This document shows, piece after piece, positions 8,878-18,397 of a stretch of 64,000 nucleotides of DNA. The first letter of the stretch is position 1; each line of letters starts with the position of its first letter. Position numbers and translations under genes: made by a program. The notes under the pieces were generated by a model, which was not told where the DNA came from, did no database searches, and saw only the letters and a program-made list of their open reading frames with translations. This DNA is from Bacteroidota bacterium (GTDB lineage: Bacteria > Bacteroidota > Bacteroidia > Flavobacteriales > Flavobacteriaceae), in contig JAKQHT010000002.1 of assembly GCA_029557895.1 (NCBI GenBank), positions 62,001-126,000 of the forward strand. The letters are read 5' to 3'.

Positions 8878-9180
8878 TTATATTGATTTTTCTGTTGATA
8901 AAGTTGCTATGTGAACTTTTGAAAGCGATTCTTGTTTTTGGTTGAATTCTTCCACCCGATTATAGATATCGTCCAGACATCCGCATTCTGCAAAAACCGT
9001 AAAAAGCAGTGAATCCACCCCTGGGTCGTGTGTTCCGAACCAGTTTCCAAGTCTGTTGCCCGAATTGTTTTTATACCCTTTTACCGATTGCAGCGAAAAG
9101 GATTTTATACCTGAATGTTTCAGTATCTGTTTGATTTCATTTTCAAACTCTTTGATACCTGTAATTAGCAATAATTTCAT
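8878..9180 (-). CDS. Small PII-like protein linked to RND efflux
   Basis: A 100-residue protein starting MKLLLITGIKEFENEIKQIL, with the alternating strand-helix pattern expected of a PII/ferredoxin-like fold (core strand LLFTVFAECGCLDDIY). Small PII-like proteins of this sort are found next to metal or drug RND pumps. It follows the RND permease gene by 24 bp on the same strand and so is probably co-transcribed. No ligand-binding T-loop signature is clear. The family assignment is moderate and the function is inferred from position. Confidence 0.6.
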   Translation of the reverse strand: MKLLLITGIKEFENEIKQILKHSGIKSFSLQSVKGYKNNSGNRLGNWFGTHDPGVDSLLFTVFAECGCLDDIYNRVEEFNQKQESLSKVHIATLSTEKSI

Positions 9181-9204
9181 GATCTTTTGTTTAATGGTTG
9201 CACT

Positions 9205-12200
9205 TTAGTTGTCAATTTCCATAGGTTGCTCTGGGAGTTCAGGTTTTTTTCCCCAATTATTCTTTTCGGTCATATAATAAATCAACGGAACCACCACCAG
9301 TGTCAACAGGGTTGAAATAACTGCCCCGAATACCAGAGAGATAGCCAGTCCTTGAAATATTGGGTCAAACAATATGATGGCTGCGCCGATTACCACTGCG
9401 CCGGTAGTAAGCAAAATTGGCGTGGTGCGCACAGCTCCGGCTTCGATGATGGCTTGCTTGATCGGGATACCTTGTTTCAGGCGGATTTCAATAAAATCGA
9501 TAAGCAGGACCGAATTCCGGACCATGACTCCGGCAAGGGCAATCATCCCGATGAATGAGGTTGCCGTAAAAAACGCACCCAGCATCCAGTGCCCCAAAAC
9601 AATTCCAATGAGCGAGAGCGGAATGGCAATCATCATGACAATAGGTGTTTTGAAATTTTGGAACCAACCCACGATCAACATATAAATGATGATGATTACG
9701 ACCATAAACGCGACGCCCAAATCACGGAATACTTCTAGGGTAATCTGCCATTCGCCATCCCATTTTACGGCGTAATTATCTTCGTTGTCGGGCTGTTTTG
9801 TATATAGTTCTTGTATTTCATATCCTTTTGGCAAGTCTATTTTTTGGAGTTTTTCTTCCATTCCAAGAATGGCGTAAGCTGGACTTTCCAGGCCGCCGGC
9901 CATATCTGCCAATACATATACCACCCGTTTCTGGTCTTTTCTGTAAATGGATTTTTGCAGTTCTTCTTCTTTGACTTTTACCAAATCTGCTATGGGAACC
10001 ATCCCGAACTGTCCTTTGACTTTCAGTCCGGTAATGTCCTCAATGGAGGATTTGTCGGCATTGTCGAGCTTCATTACGATATTTACCGGATTGCTCGAAT
10101 TTTCATCATACAGATTTCCTACTGGATGTTCGCCCAGCAAATAGGTCAAGTTTCCAACAATCTGCTGCGGCGCTACGCCATTCAGCATTGCTTTTTCCTT
10201 ATCGGGAATTATTTTGAATTCTTTTTGGTTGTCTTCGACCCGAGTGTCGATATCCACCACATCATCCGTTTTATGAAGAATATCCTCTATTTGCCGTGCA
10301 ATTTTGATTTGTTCTTCATAGTCTGGCCCGTACACTTCCGCAACGATGGTCGATAAAACCGGCGGTCCGGGCGGGACTTCTACAATTTTCACATTGGCAT
10401 TGTGTTTTGAAGCAATTCTCTGGATTTCGGGGCGTATTTTTTTTGCCACATCGTGGCTTTGCAGTTTTCGTTCCTCTTTTTGTAACAAATTGACCTGTAT
10501 GTCGGCGGTATTGCTCGCGCCGCGCAAATCGTAATGGCGAACAAGCCCGTTGAAGGTTATCGGTGCCGAAGAGCCCGTGTAGCTCTGGTAGTTGACCACT
10601 TCCGGAACGGTTTTAAGGTATTGTGCGATTTCAGAAGTAACGGCTGCTGTTCTTTCGAGCGTAGTTCCTTCCGGCATATCAATTACCACCTGAATTTCGT
10701 TCTTGTTGTCGAACGGAAGCATTTTTACTGCTACCCATTGGGTAAAGAATGCAGCTACGGAAATAAAAAGCATAACGACTGTAATCCATAGCATTGCCCA
10801 TCGTTTTTTGTTGCTGTTCAGCAAAGGCAGTTCAATTTTTTTGTATATTTTATAGATCCGCCCAGTTTCCAGGCCTTGTTCTTCCTTGTGTGCTTCTTCG
10901 TTTTTTACTTTCAATAAATAATAGCCGAGGTAAGGTGTTATTGTCAATGCTACAAATAATGATAGCATCATAGCGATAGACGCCCCGATTGGCATCGGTG
11001 ACATGTACGGTCCCATCATTCCGGAAACGAAAGCCATAGGTAAAATTGCGGCGATTACCGTAAATGTGGCTAAAATGGTTGGATTTCCTACTTCGTTTAT
11101 AGCATAGATCGCCGCCTGCTTGAAAGGCAATTTCTTCATATGGAAATGCCGGTGCATATTTTCTGCAATGATGATACTGTCGTCCACTACAATCCCCACC
11201 ACGAAAACCAAGGCAAAAAGCGTAATCCGGTTCAGGGTGTATCCTAAAATGTAATAACTGAAAAGTGTCAGTGCAAAGGTCAACGGTACGGACAAAAACA
11301 CGACCAGGCCTCCACGCCATCCCATAGCGAACATTACCAGAAGCGTTACCGCCAAGATCGCTACGCCCAGGTGCAGTAACAGTTCCGAAACTTTGTGAGA
11401 AGCTGTTTCTCCGTAATTGCGTGTTACTTCAACTTTTACGTCGTCGGGGACCAGGGTGGTTTTCAAATCATCGACTTTTTGAATAATCTGCCCCGATATT
11501 TTCATCGCATCGGCTCCTTTTACCTTTGAAACCGAAATCGTAACCGCCGGATATTCCGAACTGAATTTTTCATTTTCTTTTGATGCGTTTCCGTATCCGA
11601 AGCTCACATAATTTGCAGGTGAAGACGCGCCGTCTTCCACTTTAGCAACCTGTTTCAGGTAAACCGGCATATTGTGCGAAGTTCCTACGACCAGATTTTT
11701 TATGTCTTGGGCAGAACTTAAAAACTGCCCTGTAGTCAGCAGATATTCTGTATCGCCCGAATCAAAACTCCCCGACTGTGAACTTCCGTTGTTGGCCTGA
11801 ATCATCTGCATTATGCTTAAAGCATCCACATTGAGTTCGGACATTTTTTCTTTGTCGAGTACCACTTTCAATTGCCGGGTTCTACCGCCGATTACATTGG
11901 TCAGGGAAACATCTTTGATTTTTTTTATTTCAGATGACAATTCTTCGCCCATACGTCGAAGTTCATAATCGGTATAATTTTCGCTCCAAAGCGTCAACCC
12001 GAGCATCGGCACATCATCAATCGAACGGGTTTTCACGATGGGCTGCATCACGCCTCCAGGAAATATATCCCGGTGTTTCATCAGTTCGTCGTAGAGTTTC
12101 ACATAGGATCGTTCGGTATCTTCGCCCACATAAAACTGGACGATGATCATCCCCTGCCCGTTCATTGCTGTAGCATGCAGGTGTTCTACGCCCTTGATAT

Positions 12201-12432
12201 TGGAGATAATTTTCTCAAGAGGTTTAATGACGCGGTTTTCTACCTCTTTTGGGCTTGCGCCGGGATACCCGACCATCACATCGGCCATCGGAATAACTAT
12301 CTGCGGTTCTTCTTCCCTTGGGATCAGTGTAGAGCTGTACACCCCGATAATCATTAGGGCTATCATCAACAAAATGGTTAGTTTCGAATTGATGAAAAAT
12401 TCGGCAATGCGACCTGCGAATCCTTTTTCCAT
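9205..12432 (-). CDS. RND-superfamily efflux pump permease (AcrB-like)
   Basis: A 1075-residue inner-membrane proton-driven exporter of the resistance-nodulation-division family. The first transmembrane helix is at about residues 15-35. The large periplasmic porter loop follows, then the proton-relay helix VFVVGIVVDDSIIIAEN with its Asp-Asp pair, and a second duplicated half with GMIALAGVMVRNSVLLIDF. There are 12 expected transmembrane helices. It forms a tripartite pump with the adaptor and TolC genes immediately upstream. No methionine-rich or other copper-pump signature is obvious. Position beside sulfur genes suggests a sulfur- or thiol-compound stress role, which is inference. Confidence 0.93.
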   Translation of the reverse strand: MEKGFAGRIAEFFINSKLTILLMIALMIIGVYSSTLIPREEEPQIVIPMADVMVGYPGASPKEVENRVIKPLEKIISNIKGVEHLHATAMNGQGMIIVQFYVGEDTERSYVKLYDELMKHRDIFPGGVMQPIVKTRSIDDVPMLGLTLWSENYTDYELRRMGEELSSEIKKIKDVSLTNVIGGRTRQLKVVLDKEKMSELNVDALSIMQMIQANNGSSQSGSFDSGDTEYLLTTGQFLSSAQDIKNLVVGTSHNMPVYLKQVAKVEDGASSPANYVSFGYGNASKENEKFSSEYPAVTISVSKVKGADAMKISGQIIQKVDDLKTTLVPDDVKVEVTRNYGETASHKVSELLLHLGVAILAVTLLVMFAMGWRGGLVVFLSVPLTFALTLFSYYILGYTLNRITLFALVFVVGIVVDDSIIIAENMHRHFHMKKLPFKQAAIYAINEVGNPTILATFTVIAAILPMAFVSGMMGPYMSPMPIGASIAMMLSLFVALTITPYLGYYLLKVKNEEAHKEEQGLETGRIYKIYKKIELPLLNSNKKRWAMLWITVVMLFISVAAFFTQWVAVKMLPFDNKNEIQVVIDMPEGTTLERTAAVTSEIAQYLKTVPEVVNYQSYTGSSAPITFNGLVRHYDLRGASNTADIQVNLLQKEERKLQSHDVAKKIRPEIQRIASKHNANVKIVEVPPGPPVLSTIVAEVYGPDYEEQIKIARQIEDILHKTDDVVDIDTRVEDNQKEFKIIPDKEKAMLNGVAPQQIVGNLTYLLGEHPVGNLYDENSSNPVNIVMKLDNADKSSIEDITGLKVKGQFGMVPIADLVKVKEEELQKSIYRKDQKRVVYVLADMAGGLESPAYAILGMEEKLQKIDLPKGYEIQELYTKQPDNEDNYAVKWDGEWQITLEVFRDLGVAFMVVIIIIYMLIVGWFQNFKTPIVMMIAIPLSLIGIVLGHWMLGAFFTATSFIGMIALAGVMVRNSVLLIDFIEIRLKQGIPIKQAIIEAGAVRTTPILLTTGAVVIGAAIILFDPIFQGLAISLVFGAVISTLLTLVVVPLIYYMTEKNNWGKKPELPEQPMEIDN

Positions 12433-12494
12433 AGTTTTTTTATTTCAGGTTTTTAAGTTTCAGGTTTTAAGTTGATATACACCCAAAGCCTTGA

Positions 12495-13586
12495 CTATTT
12501 AATTTGAATTTTTACTCCGTTGTACAATTTTCCATCGGAAGAAGTGATATATGGTTCGTCCACCTTTAATCCCGATAGGATTTCAATGTTTTCTCCTATT
12601 GTTTTTCCTGTTTTCAACCATCGCAACACTGCCGTTTTCTGTTCGCTTACTACATAAACACCCGTCAATTGGCCGTTTCTTACCAATGCCGATTCAGGGA
12701 TCAGCACGGCGCTTTCCTGTTCCTGGATGTGGCCCGCCGTGAAAGGGAACACCACATTTACGAACATACCGGGTAGTCTTTCTTGTGAGCCGGGGATATT
12801 GATTTTTACTAAGTACTGCCCACCTGTATTGGCGGATGATTGGCTGATTTCGGCTACCTTTGCCTTAATTTCTTCCCCTGTGGATTTGATGGAAACTAGC
12901 ACTTCCATTCCAAATTTGACCTGAACGATGTTTTGTTCCGAAACCAGGACTTGCGCTTGAAGCTCTGTTGGGGATTCTATGGTCAGTAGAGGCATACCTG
13001 GATTTGCCATATTGCCTTGATCAACGTATTTTGCCGTAACCACTCCCGAAATGGGCGCGGTAACATTTGTGTATCGGTACTGGGCGTTCACTTCGTTTTT
13101 CATCTGTTTTGCGGCTTCCAGTCCGGCCTTGGCCATTTCATATCGTGCGGTCATATCATCCAGTTCCTTTTGGGAAGCGCTCTGTGATTCAAATAAGTTT
13201 TTGAATCGTTCATAGTCTTTTTTGGCGATGTTGTAATTTGCCTGTGCTTGAGAAATCTGTGCGTCGGCTTGCCCTCCTTTTGCCTGAACATCGGTATTGT
13301 TGATGCTTACCAGTTGTTGTCCAGCACGGACGCTTTGCCCAACTTCTATGGGAATAGAGCTTATGTAGCCCATCATTCGCGTGGAGACATTCACGGAGTT
13401 TCTGGAAACCAATTTTCCGCTTGCTGTTGCGTTTCCGCCCGCATGGGTCTCAGAGGTTTTGTTTACCGTAACTTCTACGGGTTGTCCTTTAAATTCTGCT
13501 TTATTCTGTTCTTTTGTGGTACAACTCGCAAAAATCCACAACGAGCTGATCAAAACGGTGTTATATACTATTTTTTTCATATTCAT
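12495..13586 (-). CDS. RND efflux periplasmic adaptor lipoprotein (membrane fusion protein)
   Basis: A 363-residue lipoprotein (lipobox around IFASCT) with the standard adaptor layout: beta-barrel and lipoyl halves flanking an alpha-hairpin rich in Ala/Lys/Glu (about 105-165, ISQAQANYNIAKKDYERF), then the conserved TAPISGVV. It couples the RND permease to the TolC-like channel. The start overlaps the TolC stop in a TAATG junction, so translation is likely coupled. An alternative start is two codons downstream (MKKIVYN). Confidence 0.92.
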   Translation of the reverse strand: MNMKKIVYNTVLISSLWIFASCTTKEQNKAEFKGQPVEVTVNKTSETHAGGNATASGKLVSRNSVNVSTRMMGYISSIPIEVGQSVRAGQQLVSINNTDVQAKGGQADAQISQAQANYNIAKKDYERFKNLFESQSASQKELDDMTARYEMAKAGLEAAKQMKNEVNAQYRYTNVTAPISGVVTAKYVDQGNMANPGMPLLTIESPTELQAQVLVSEQNIVQVKFGMEVLVSIKSTGEEIKAKVAEISQSSANTGGQYLVKINIPGSQERLPGMFVNVVFPFTAGHIQEQESAVLIPESALVRNGQLTGVYVVSEQKTAVLRWLKTGKTIGENIEILSGLKVDEPYITSSDGKLYNGVKIQIK

Positions 13587-14890
13587 TATTTTAAAAACTG
13601 ATAATAAGCCAATGCTGTGTTATATTCAAAGATGGCCTGGTGGTATTCCAGCTCCTTTTGTGCCATCATGGTTTCGGATGTAAGGAGTTCTGATGATTTT
13701 TCCAAACCTTGATCGTAACGGTTTTTGCGAATCCGGTAGGCTTCATTGCTTTGTTCCCATGTGAGTTTCGCCAGTGCGACCTTATTGTCGGCATCCAGCA
13801 CCTGGCGGTAAGCTTTGTGTAATTCCAAACTGCTTTGTTTTGTATATTGTTCGATTTCGGTTTGTGTTTTCAACTTTTCCGTTTTGAGTTTTACCTGTTG
13901 GCTTTTGGAGCGAAGTCCGTTAAACAGATTCCATGACAACTGGATCCCGGCCCAATAGCCGTTGGCATCAAATTGTGCAAACGTGTCGTCATATAGTTCA
14001 AAACTTCCGAAAGCATTCAAACGTGGAAGAAATTCTGACTTTGATGATTTTATCATTAAATCATAGGCCTCCAATGATTTTTCCCAGGCCTGAAGATCCT
14101 TGCGGTTTGGATTTAAAACAGGTTCTTCGGAAAGCAAATTTCCTTGATACTCGAGTTCTTCCTCCGGTTTGAAGACTCTCCCTTTCGGTTCTTCATTTAA
14201 TAAAAAGAACAAATAATCGGAAGCGTTCAAGATATTGGATTGCGCATACCGGATTTGATTTTCTATTTCGCCAAGGCGCACTTCCAAGTACAAGACATCG
14301 GATTTCTGGATCATCCCGTTTTGATAATAATTGTCCACCACCTTTTTGTTGGCCAATGTGGTAAGTTTTGCATTTTCAAGTGTTCCCATCATCTTGTAGG
14401 CAAGTTGAAGCATCATATAGGCTTTTTTCAGTTCGAACTGAATGTGTTCCTTTGTGCGTTCTTCTTTGATTTCAAGGACTTCGCTTTTGACTTTACCTGC
14501 TTTTTTCCGATAAACTGCATCCATATTGACAATGGGCTGGCGCACTTCCAACTTGGTGGCAAAACCAGTAATATTATCGGGGTTGTTCAAAAAATCGGGA
14601 TTGAAATCTTCCATCGCGATCCTTTCCTGGTTTAATTTGGTTCCGAACGCCATTAACGGGTTGTTGGTTCCGGTAAAAGTGTAAGAAAGGTTTACGTCGG
14701 GAAGATAGGCCGCCCTTGCTTCAAGCAATTCGGCTTTTGCGAGTTCGGTTTCCTTTTTTGCGAGTTTTATCTGAACGTTTTCTTCAAGGGATTTTTGTTC
14801 AATCTCTGCTTTGGAAATCATTAAAATTTCTTGTGCGAACCCGAAGGTTGCCATCGTAACTGCTAAAACTGTAACTATTTTTTTCCGCAT
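13586..14890 (-). CDS. TolC-family outer-membrane efflux protein
   Basis: A 434-residue protein with a signal peptide (ending GFAQ) and the duplicated TolC/OEP pattern: long amphipathic helices in each half (for example LAKAELLEARAAYLPDVNLS) and a C-terminal half ending in an alpha-helical repeat. It provides the outer-membrane exit duct for the RND pump encoded downstream. It is the first gene of the TolC-adaptor-permease-PII-like run on the minus strand. Confidence 0.92.
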   Translation of the reverse strand: MRKKIVTVLAVTMATFGFAQEILMISKAEIEQKSLEENVQIKLAKKETELAKAELLEARAAYLPDVNLSYTFTGTNNPLMAFGTKLNQERIAMEDFNPDFLNNPDNITGFATKLEVRQPIVNMDAVYRKKAGKVKSEVLEIKEERTKEHIQFELKKAYMMLQLAYKMMGTLENAKLTTLANKKVVDNYYQNGMIQKSDVLYLEVRLGEIENQIRYAQSNILNASDYLFFLLNEEPKGRVFKPEEELEYQGNLLSEEPVLNPNRKDLQAWEKSLEAYDLMIKSSKSEFLPRLNAFGSFELYDDTFAQFDANGYWAGIQLSWNLFNGLRSKSQQVKLKTEKLKTQTEIEQYTKQSSLELHKAYRQVLDADNKVALAKLTWEQSNEAYRIRKNRYDQGLEKSSELLTSETMMAQKELEYHQAIFEYNTALAYYQFLK

Positions 14891-14907
14891 TTCGCTGAAT
14901 TTTCAGG

Positions 14908-14915
14908 CAAAATTA
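14908..14915 (-). promoter_or_regulatory. Putative -7 box (TAATTTTG) for the efflux operon
   Basis: Read on the minus strand this is TAATTTTG, a match to the Bacteroidota TAnnTTTG element, 18 bp before the TolC start codon. I see no TTG element at the usual 17-23 bp distance, so it would be a weak or activator-dependent promoter. Confidence 0.4.
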
Positions 14916-15075
14916 TAGGATGCGGAAATCGCCCACAGTGATTATTGTTACACAAGGAGGAAATTTTGAAGTTTTTTTTCAGGTCTCTTTTATAAAAGGA
15001 ACCCGTTCGAAAAACAGGTAAGGTGCCTAGGGTCTTGTTGTGCTCAAGGATGAGCTTGTGTTTGAGGTCCGATTT

Positions 15076-15492
15076 TCAATGTGCCAATTTGTCTTTCAGC
15101 AACCCGTAGATCCAGGTTCCGAACAATGCGCCAACAATGACTACTAATATCGGGAAATAACCGGCGCCGGCCAATACGAACATTGGCCCGGGACAAGCAC
15201 CTGCGAGTGCCCAGCCCAATCCGAAAGCAATGCCTCCAAAAAGATGACGGCGAAAGCCTCTTTCTTTGTCTGCAATCATTATGGGGTTGCCGTTGGCATC
15301 TTTTACCTTGTTTCTTTTGATGAATTGGACAATCGTGATGCCAACCACCAGTGCAGAACCCATAAGGCCGTACATGTGGATGGATTGAAAGTTGAACATC
15401 TCAAAAATACGGAACCAAGAAGCAGCTTCGGATTTGAACATCACGATACCAAAAAAAATGCCGATAAGTAATAATGTTATACTGCGTTTCAT
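15076..15492 (-). CDS. YeeE/YedE-family (DUF6691) membrane protein, sulfur-compound transporter half
   Basis: A 138-residue membrane protein with four hydrophobic helices and the conserved Cys motif GLGWALAGACPGP, typical of YeeE/YedE half-transporters. It follows its partner half on the same strand with a 51-bp gap. The pair resembles two-protein YeeE-type carriers thought to import thiosulfate or other sulfane-sulfur species. It would complement the sulfane-sulfur enzymes encoded further downstream. Confidence 0.88.
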   Translation of the reverse strand: MKRSITLLLIGIFFGIVMFKSEAASWFRIFEMFNFQSIHMYGLMGSALVVGITIVQFIKRNKVKDANGNPIMIADKERGFRRHLFGGIAFGLGWALAGACPGPMFVLAGAGYFPILVVIVGALFGTWIYGLLKDKLAH

Positions 15493-15543
15493 TTAAGTGA
15501 AAATTTAGATCTCTATAATGTGTGTCTTGAACAGTCGTTGTTT

Positions 15544-16101
15544 TTAAAAAATAAAAGGGAAAATTAAATGCACCATGATCAAACCGCCGATAAAAAAACC
15601 AATGGTGGCTATTAGCGATGGTCTTTGCAAATTACTGATGCCCGATATGGAGTGTCCCGAGGTGCAACCCCCGGCATAGCGAGCCCCAAAGCCAACCAAA
15701 AAGCCGCCTATGAGTAGCAGGGCAATGGTCTTGGGCGATGAAAAAGCTCCCGGGCCAAATAGTTCTGTGGGAACGTAGGTGTTTCCCGCACTGGTAATAC
15801 CGTAAGCGTTAAGTTGAGCAATGGTTTTTGGGTTAAGGTCGGGCGCTTGGTTGACAGATAGATAATGTGATGCCAAATACCCGCCGATGATGGCGCCGGC
15901 AACGACCCATAAGTTCCAGCGTTGTGATTTCCAGTCGAACCTGAAAAAGTCGGAAGTTTTGCCCGCCCCACAGACAGTGCAGAGCGTCCTCAAGTTAGAA
16001 GACATTCCAAAATTTTTGCCGAGATAAAGTAACAGAAACATGGTCAGGGCAATCAATGGACCGCAGATGTACCACGGCCAAGGCTCTAAAATCCAATCCA
16101 T
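15544..16101 (-). CDS. YeeE/YedE-family membrane protein, sulfur-compound transporter half
   Basis: A 185-residue membrane protein with the family motifs RTLCTVCGAG and GFGARYAGGCTSGHSISG. The conserved cysteines are used in YeeE-type proteins for relaying thiosulfate. Together with the downstream DUF6691 half it forms a two-component carrier. A candidate -7 element lies 28 bp upstream of its start. Confidence 0.9.
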   Translation of the reverse strand: MDWILEPWPWYICGPLIALTMFLLLYLGKNFGMSSNLRTLCTVCGAGKTSDFFRFDWKSQRWNLWVVAGAIIGGYLASHYLSVNQAPDLNPKTIAQLNAYGITSAGNTYVPTELFGPGAFSSPKTIALLLIGGFLVGFGARYAGGCTSGHSISGISNLQRPSLIATIGFFIGGLIMVHLIFPFIF

Positions 16102-16128
16102 AATTGAAATTTAATATGGTTATAGGTG

Positions 16129-16136
16129 CAAATTTA
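16129..16136 (-). promoter_or_regulatory. Putative -7 box (TAAATTTG) for the YeeE pair
   Basis: On the minus strand the sequence is TAAATTTG, an exact TAnnTTTG match, 28 bp before the YeeE start codon. No well-spaced TTG element is seen. Confidence 0.45.
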
Positions 16137-16361
16137 ATACAAAGTGGTCATATATAAGTTGTTTGGGATGTATTGCTTACAATTATTAGGACTGTATTAC
16201 CCAGATATGGGCGAACGAAATGATTTTATACTCTTAAAATTTTCAATGCAAGGCAAAAGCTGGTTGTAAGACTTTTTTTTATGGGCGGTGCAGCAAACAT
16301 AAATTTTTGGGCCGTAGTTTGTGGAATTCTTATTACTTTTGCCCAGGTTTTTTAAAAAATC

Positions 16362-16433
16362 GGCTCCATAGTTCAAGGGATAGAACAAAAGTTTCCTAAA
16401 CTTTAGATCCAGGTTCGAGTCCTGGTGGAGCTA
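16362..16433 (+). tRNA. tRNA-Arg (anticodon CCT)
   Basis: A complete 72-nt cloverleaf can be drawn. The acceptor stem pairs 16362-16368 with 16426-16432 (one G-U pair). The D stem is GTTC/GAAC, the anticodon stem AAAGT/ACTTT with loop TTCCTAA (anticodon CCT at 16395-16397), and the T stem CCAGG/CCTGG with loop TTCGAGT. The discriminator A is at 16433 and CCA is not encoded. A TACTTTTG box at 16334-16341 may be its promoter. Confidence 0.93.
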
Positions 16434-16594
16434 CTTTCTCCCTTACAATTTCCGGCTGTTTTTTTTACGGGCTACAATTCCTTGTTTTTCGTTTGCCCAT
16501 AATTTTATATGTTAAAATCATAATTATTATGGTATTTATTAAAAAAAGGTTAAATTTACCCTAATCCTGCAATATTAATCCATACCCTCATATT

Positions 16595-17206
16595 TTGGAG
16601 ACTACGGAACGTAACGATAGTTCAATTTTATGGCAACAGCTCAAAACGGGCAACGTGGACGCCCTGGGTCATCTCTACGACCGCTTCGTTGATGAGCTTT
16701 TTGCTTATGCGTCAACCATTACCATGGACAGGCAAAAGGGTATGGACGCCATACACGATCTTTTTTTTAATCTTTACAAATACAGGAACAATCTTGCCAA
16801 TACCGATAACGTGGAAGCTTATTTGCGCCGTTCGCTAAAAAACCAATTGATCAAAAAGCATACAGCAGGACAAGAACTGATGTATATTCCCAACCATTTG
16901 TTTTTTGAGGGTCACATGCCTTCGGCCAACATCCCATCGCATGAACAGAATCTTATCGAGGCTGAATTTTTTGATGAAAGATCCATGCGACTGTCCGAGG
17001 CATTGGGAGTATTGAGCAAAAAACAAAAGCAAGGGATTTTTCTCCGGTTCAATGAAAATCGACAATACGAGGAAATTGCCGAAATCATGGATATTTCGGT
17101 GCAGACCTCAAGAACGCTTATATATAGAGCTATCAAGGTTTTAAGGGGAAATTTGACGCTTTTTATAATTATCTACCAAATATTTTTATATTTTTTTTGT
17201 CTATAA
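16595..17206 (+). CDS. ECF RNA polymerase sigma factor (FecI-like)
   Basis: A 203-residue extracytoplasmic-function sigma factor. Region 2 (about 20-85, with LYDRFVDELFAYASTI and the -10 recognition stretch AIHDLFFNLYKYR) and region 4 (about 125-185, YEEIAEIMDISVQTSRTLIYRAI) are clear. The tail is hydrophobic (LFIIIYQIFLYFF), as is common in Bacteroidota members. The likely start is a TTG at 16595, since no ATG precedes region 2. It is followed by FecR and a SusC with an STN domain, the standard trans-envelope signalling set that turns on its own SusC/D operon. Confidence 0.9.
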   Translation: METTERNDSSILWQQLKTGNVDALGHLYDRFVDELFAYASTITMDRQKGMDAIHDLFFNLYKYRNNLANTDNVEAYLRRSLKNQLIKKHTAGQELMYIPNHLFFEGHMPSANIPSHEQNLIEAEFFDERSMRLSEALGVLSKKQKQGIFLRFNENRQYEEIAEIMDISVQTSRTLIYRAIKVLRGNLTLFIIIYQIFLYFFCL

Positions 17207-17274
17207 AATGATCATACCGGACTTTATGGAGTATAGCTTGCCCGCGCAAGTTTTGCCATGACCAACAAGTTCGT

Positions 17275-18303
17275 ATGCAACTGACAGACCAAGAAAAAAA
17301 GCAGCTACGCCAAAGGATAACACAATCCGTATTTAGGTATGTGGCTTTCAGGCGTTTTATAAAGTATGGATTGGGTGTTGCTGCAATTCTTGCCGTCGGT
17401 TTTTTTTCGTTGAAGCCTTATTTTATTGGGAAAACTGAAAACAAAAATCCATCGCCCTTGGACGGGTTTGTCAAGATATTGAATGAAACCGAAGTGCCGG
17501 ACCATATACAGCTTATCTTGGCCGATGGCAATAATGTGGGCATTGATGAAGATGAGGTGGCCATTGCGTATTCCAATACTGGCGAGCAAGTACAGATAGG
17601 TAAGAATCAGCAAATAAGCCAACAATCGATACAGGATGGCCAACTGGTTTACAATACCTTGGTCGTTCCATACGGAAAACGATCTTCCATCGCACTGTCC
17701 GACGGCAGTAAAGTTTGGCTCAATTCCGGTTCAAAATTGGTGTTTCCGGTTAATTTTATAACAAAAAACAGAGAAGTCTATATTGAAGGCGAAGCCATTT
17801 TTGATGTGGCAAAGGATAAAGAAAAGCCTTTCATCGTCAAATCGGAAGGGCAGCAAATAGAGGTTTTGGGAACGGTTTTTAACGTCAGTGCGTACCGTGA
17901 TGATGCATACGTTCAAACCGTCCTTAAGAGTGGCAGCGTAAAAGTGGTTTATGGTGCTTCCGGATTGCAGAATTCGCCCCAAAGTATAACCATGGCGCCG
18001 GGTAGCATGGCAAGCCTCGATCTCAAGAACACCAAGCTTTCGACACAAAGCGTCAATGTTGAAAAATACTTTTCTTGGCGCGACGGCATTTTTATCTTTA
18101 AGAACGATTCATTGGAGTCGATCATGAAAAAGATAGCGCGCTACTATAATATGGACATCGTCATCGAAAACCAAGCGTTGGCAGGCGCCAGTTTTTCGGG
18201 ATATCTGGACCTAAAGGACAATATTGAGAATGTAATTAAAACTATAAGAGAAACCACAAAATTCGAATACACAATCAAAAACAACAAAATGATCATTAAC
18301 TGA
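17275..18303 (+). CDS. FecR-family anti-sigma factor
   Basis: A 342-residue protein: a short cytoplasmic N-terminus that would bind the sigma factor, one transmembrane helix (about 31-50, GLGVAAILAVGFFSLKPYF), a periplasmic FecR domain (about 120-215, VPYGKRSSIALSDGSKVWLN) and a C-terminal DUF4974/STN-like domain (about 265-342). It should relay the substrate-bound state of the downstream SusC to the ECF sigma factor encoded 68 bp upstream. Confidence 0.93.
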   Translation: MQLTDQEKKQLRQRITQSVFRYVAFRRFIKYGLGVAAILAVGFFSLKPYFIGKTENKNPSPLDGFVKILNETEVPDHIQLILADGNNVGIDEDEVAIAYSNTGEQVQIGKNQQISQQSIQDGQLVYNTLVVPYGKRSSIALSDGSKVWLNSGSKLVFPVNFITKNREVYIEGEAIFDVAKDKEKPFIVKSEGQQIEVLGTVFNVSAYRDDAYVQTVLKSGSVKVVYGASGLQNSPQSITMAPGSMASLDLKNTKLSTQSVNVEKYFSWRDGIFIFKNDSLESIMKKIARYYNMDIVIENQALAGASFSGYLDLKDNIENVIKTIRETTKFEYTIKNNKMIIN

Positions 18304-18397
18304 TAGGACGTGCAAAAACAAAGGATGCGCCAACATCCTTTGCATGGAAAATCAACGCCACCGTGAAAACGTTGGCATTAACCACTAAAACAAAATT

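Noticed and set aside
10850-11320. 156-codon minus-strand frame inside the RND permease
   Set aside because: It is a shifted frame of the permease gene with no recognisable features.
16197-16388. Minus-strand 63-codon frame near 16.3 kb
   Set aside because: It overlaps the tRNA-Arg gene and has no protein-like pattern.
16362-16433. tRNA-Arg as the edge of an integrated island
   Set aside because: No partial tRNA copy or integrase gene is visible in the 10 kb on either side.
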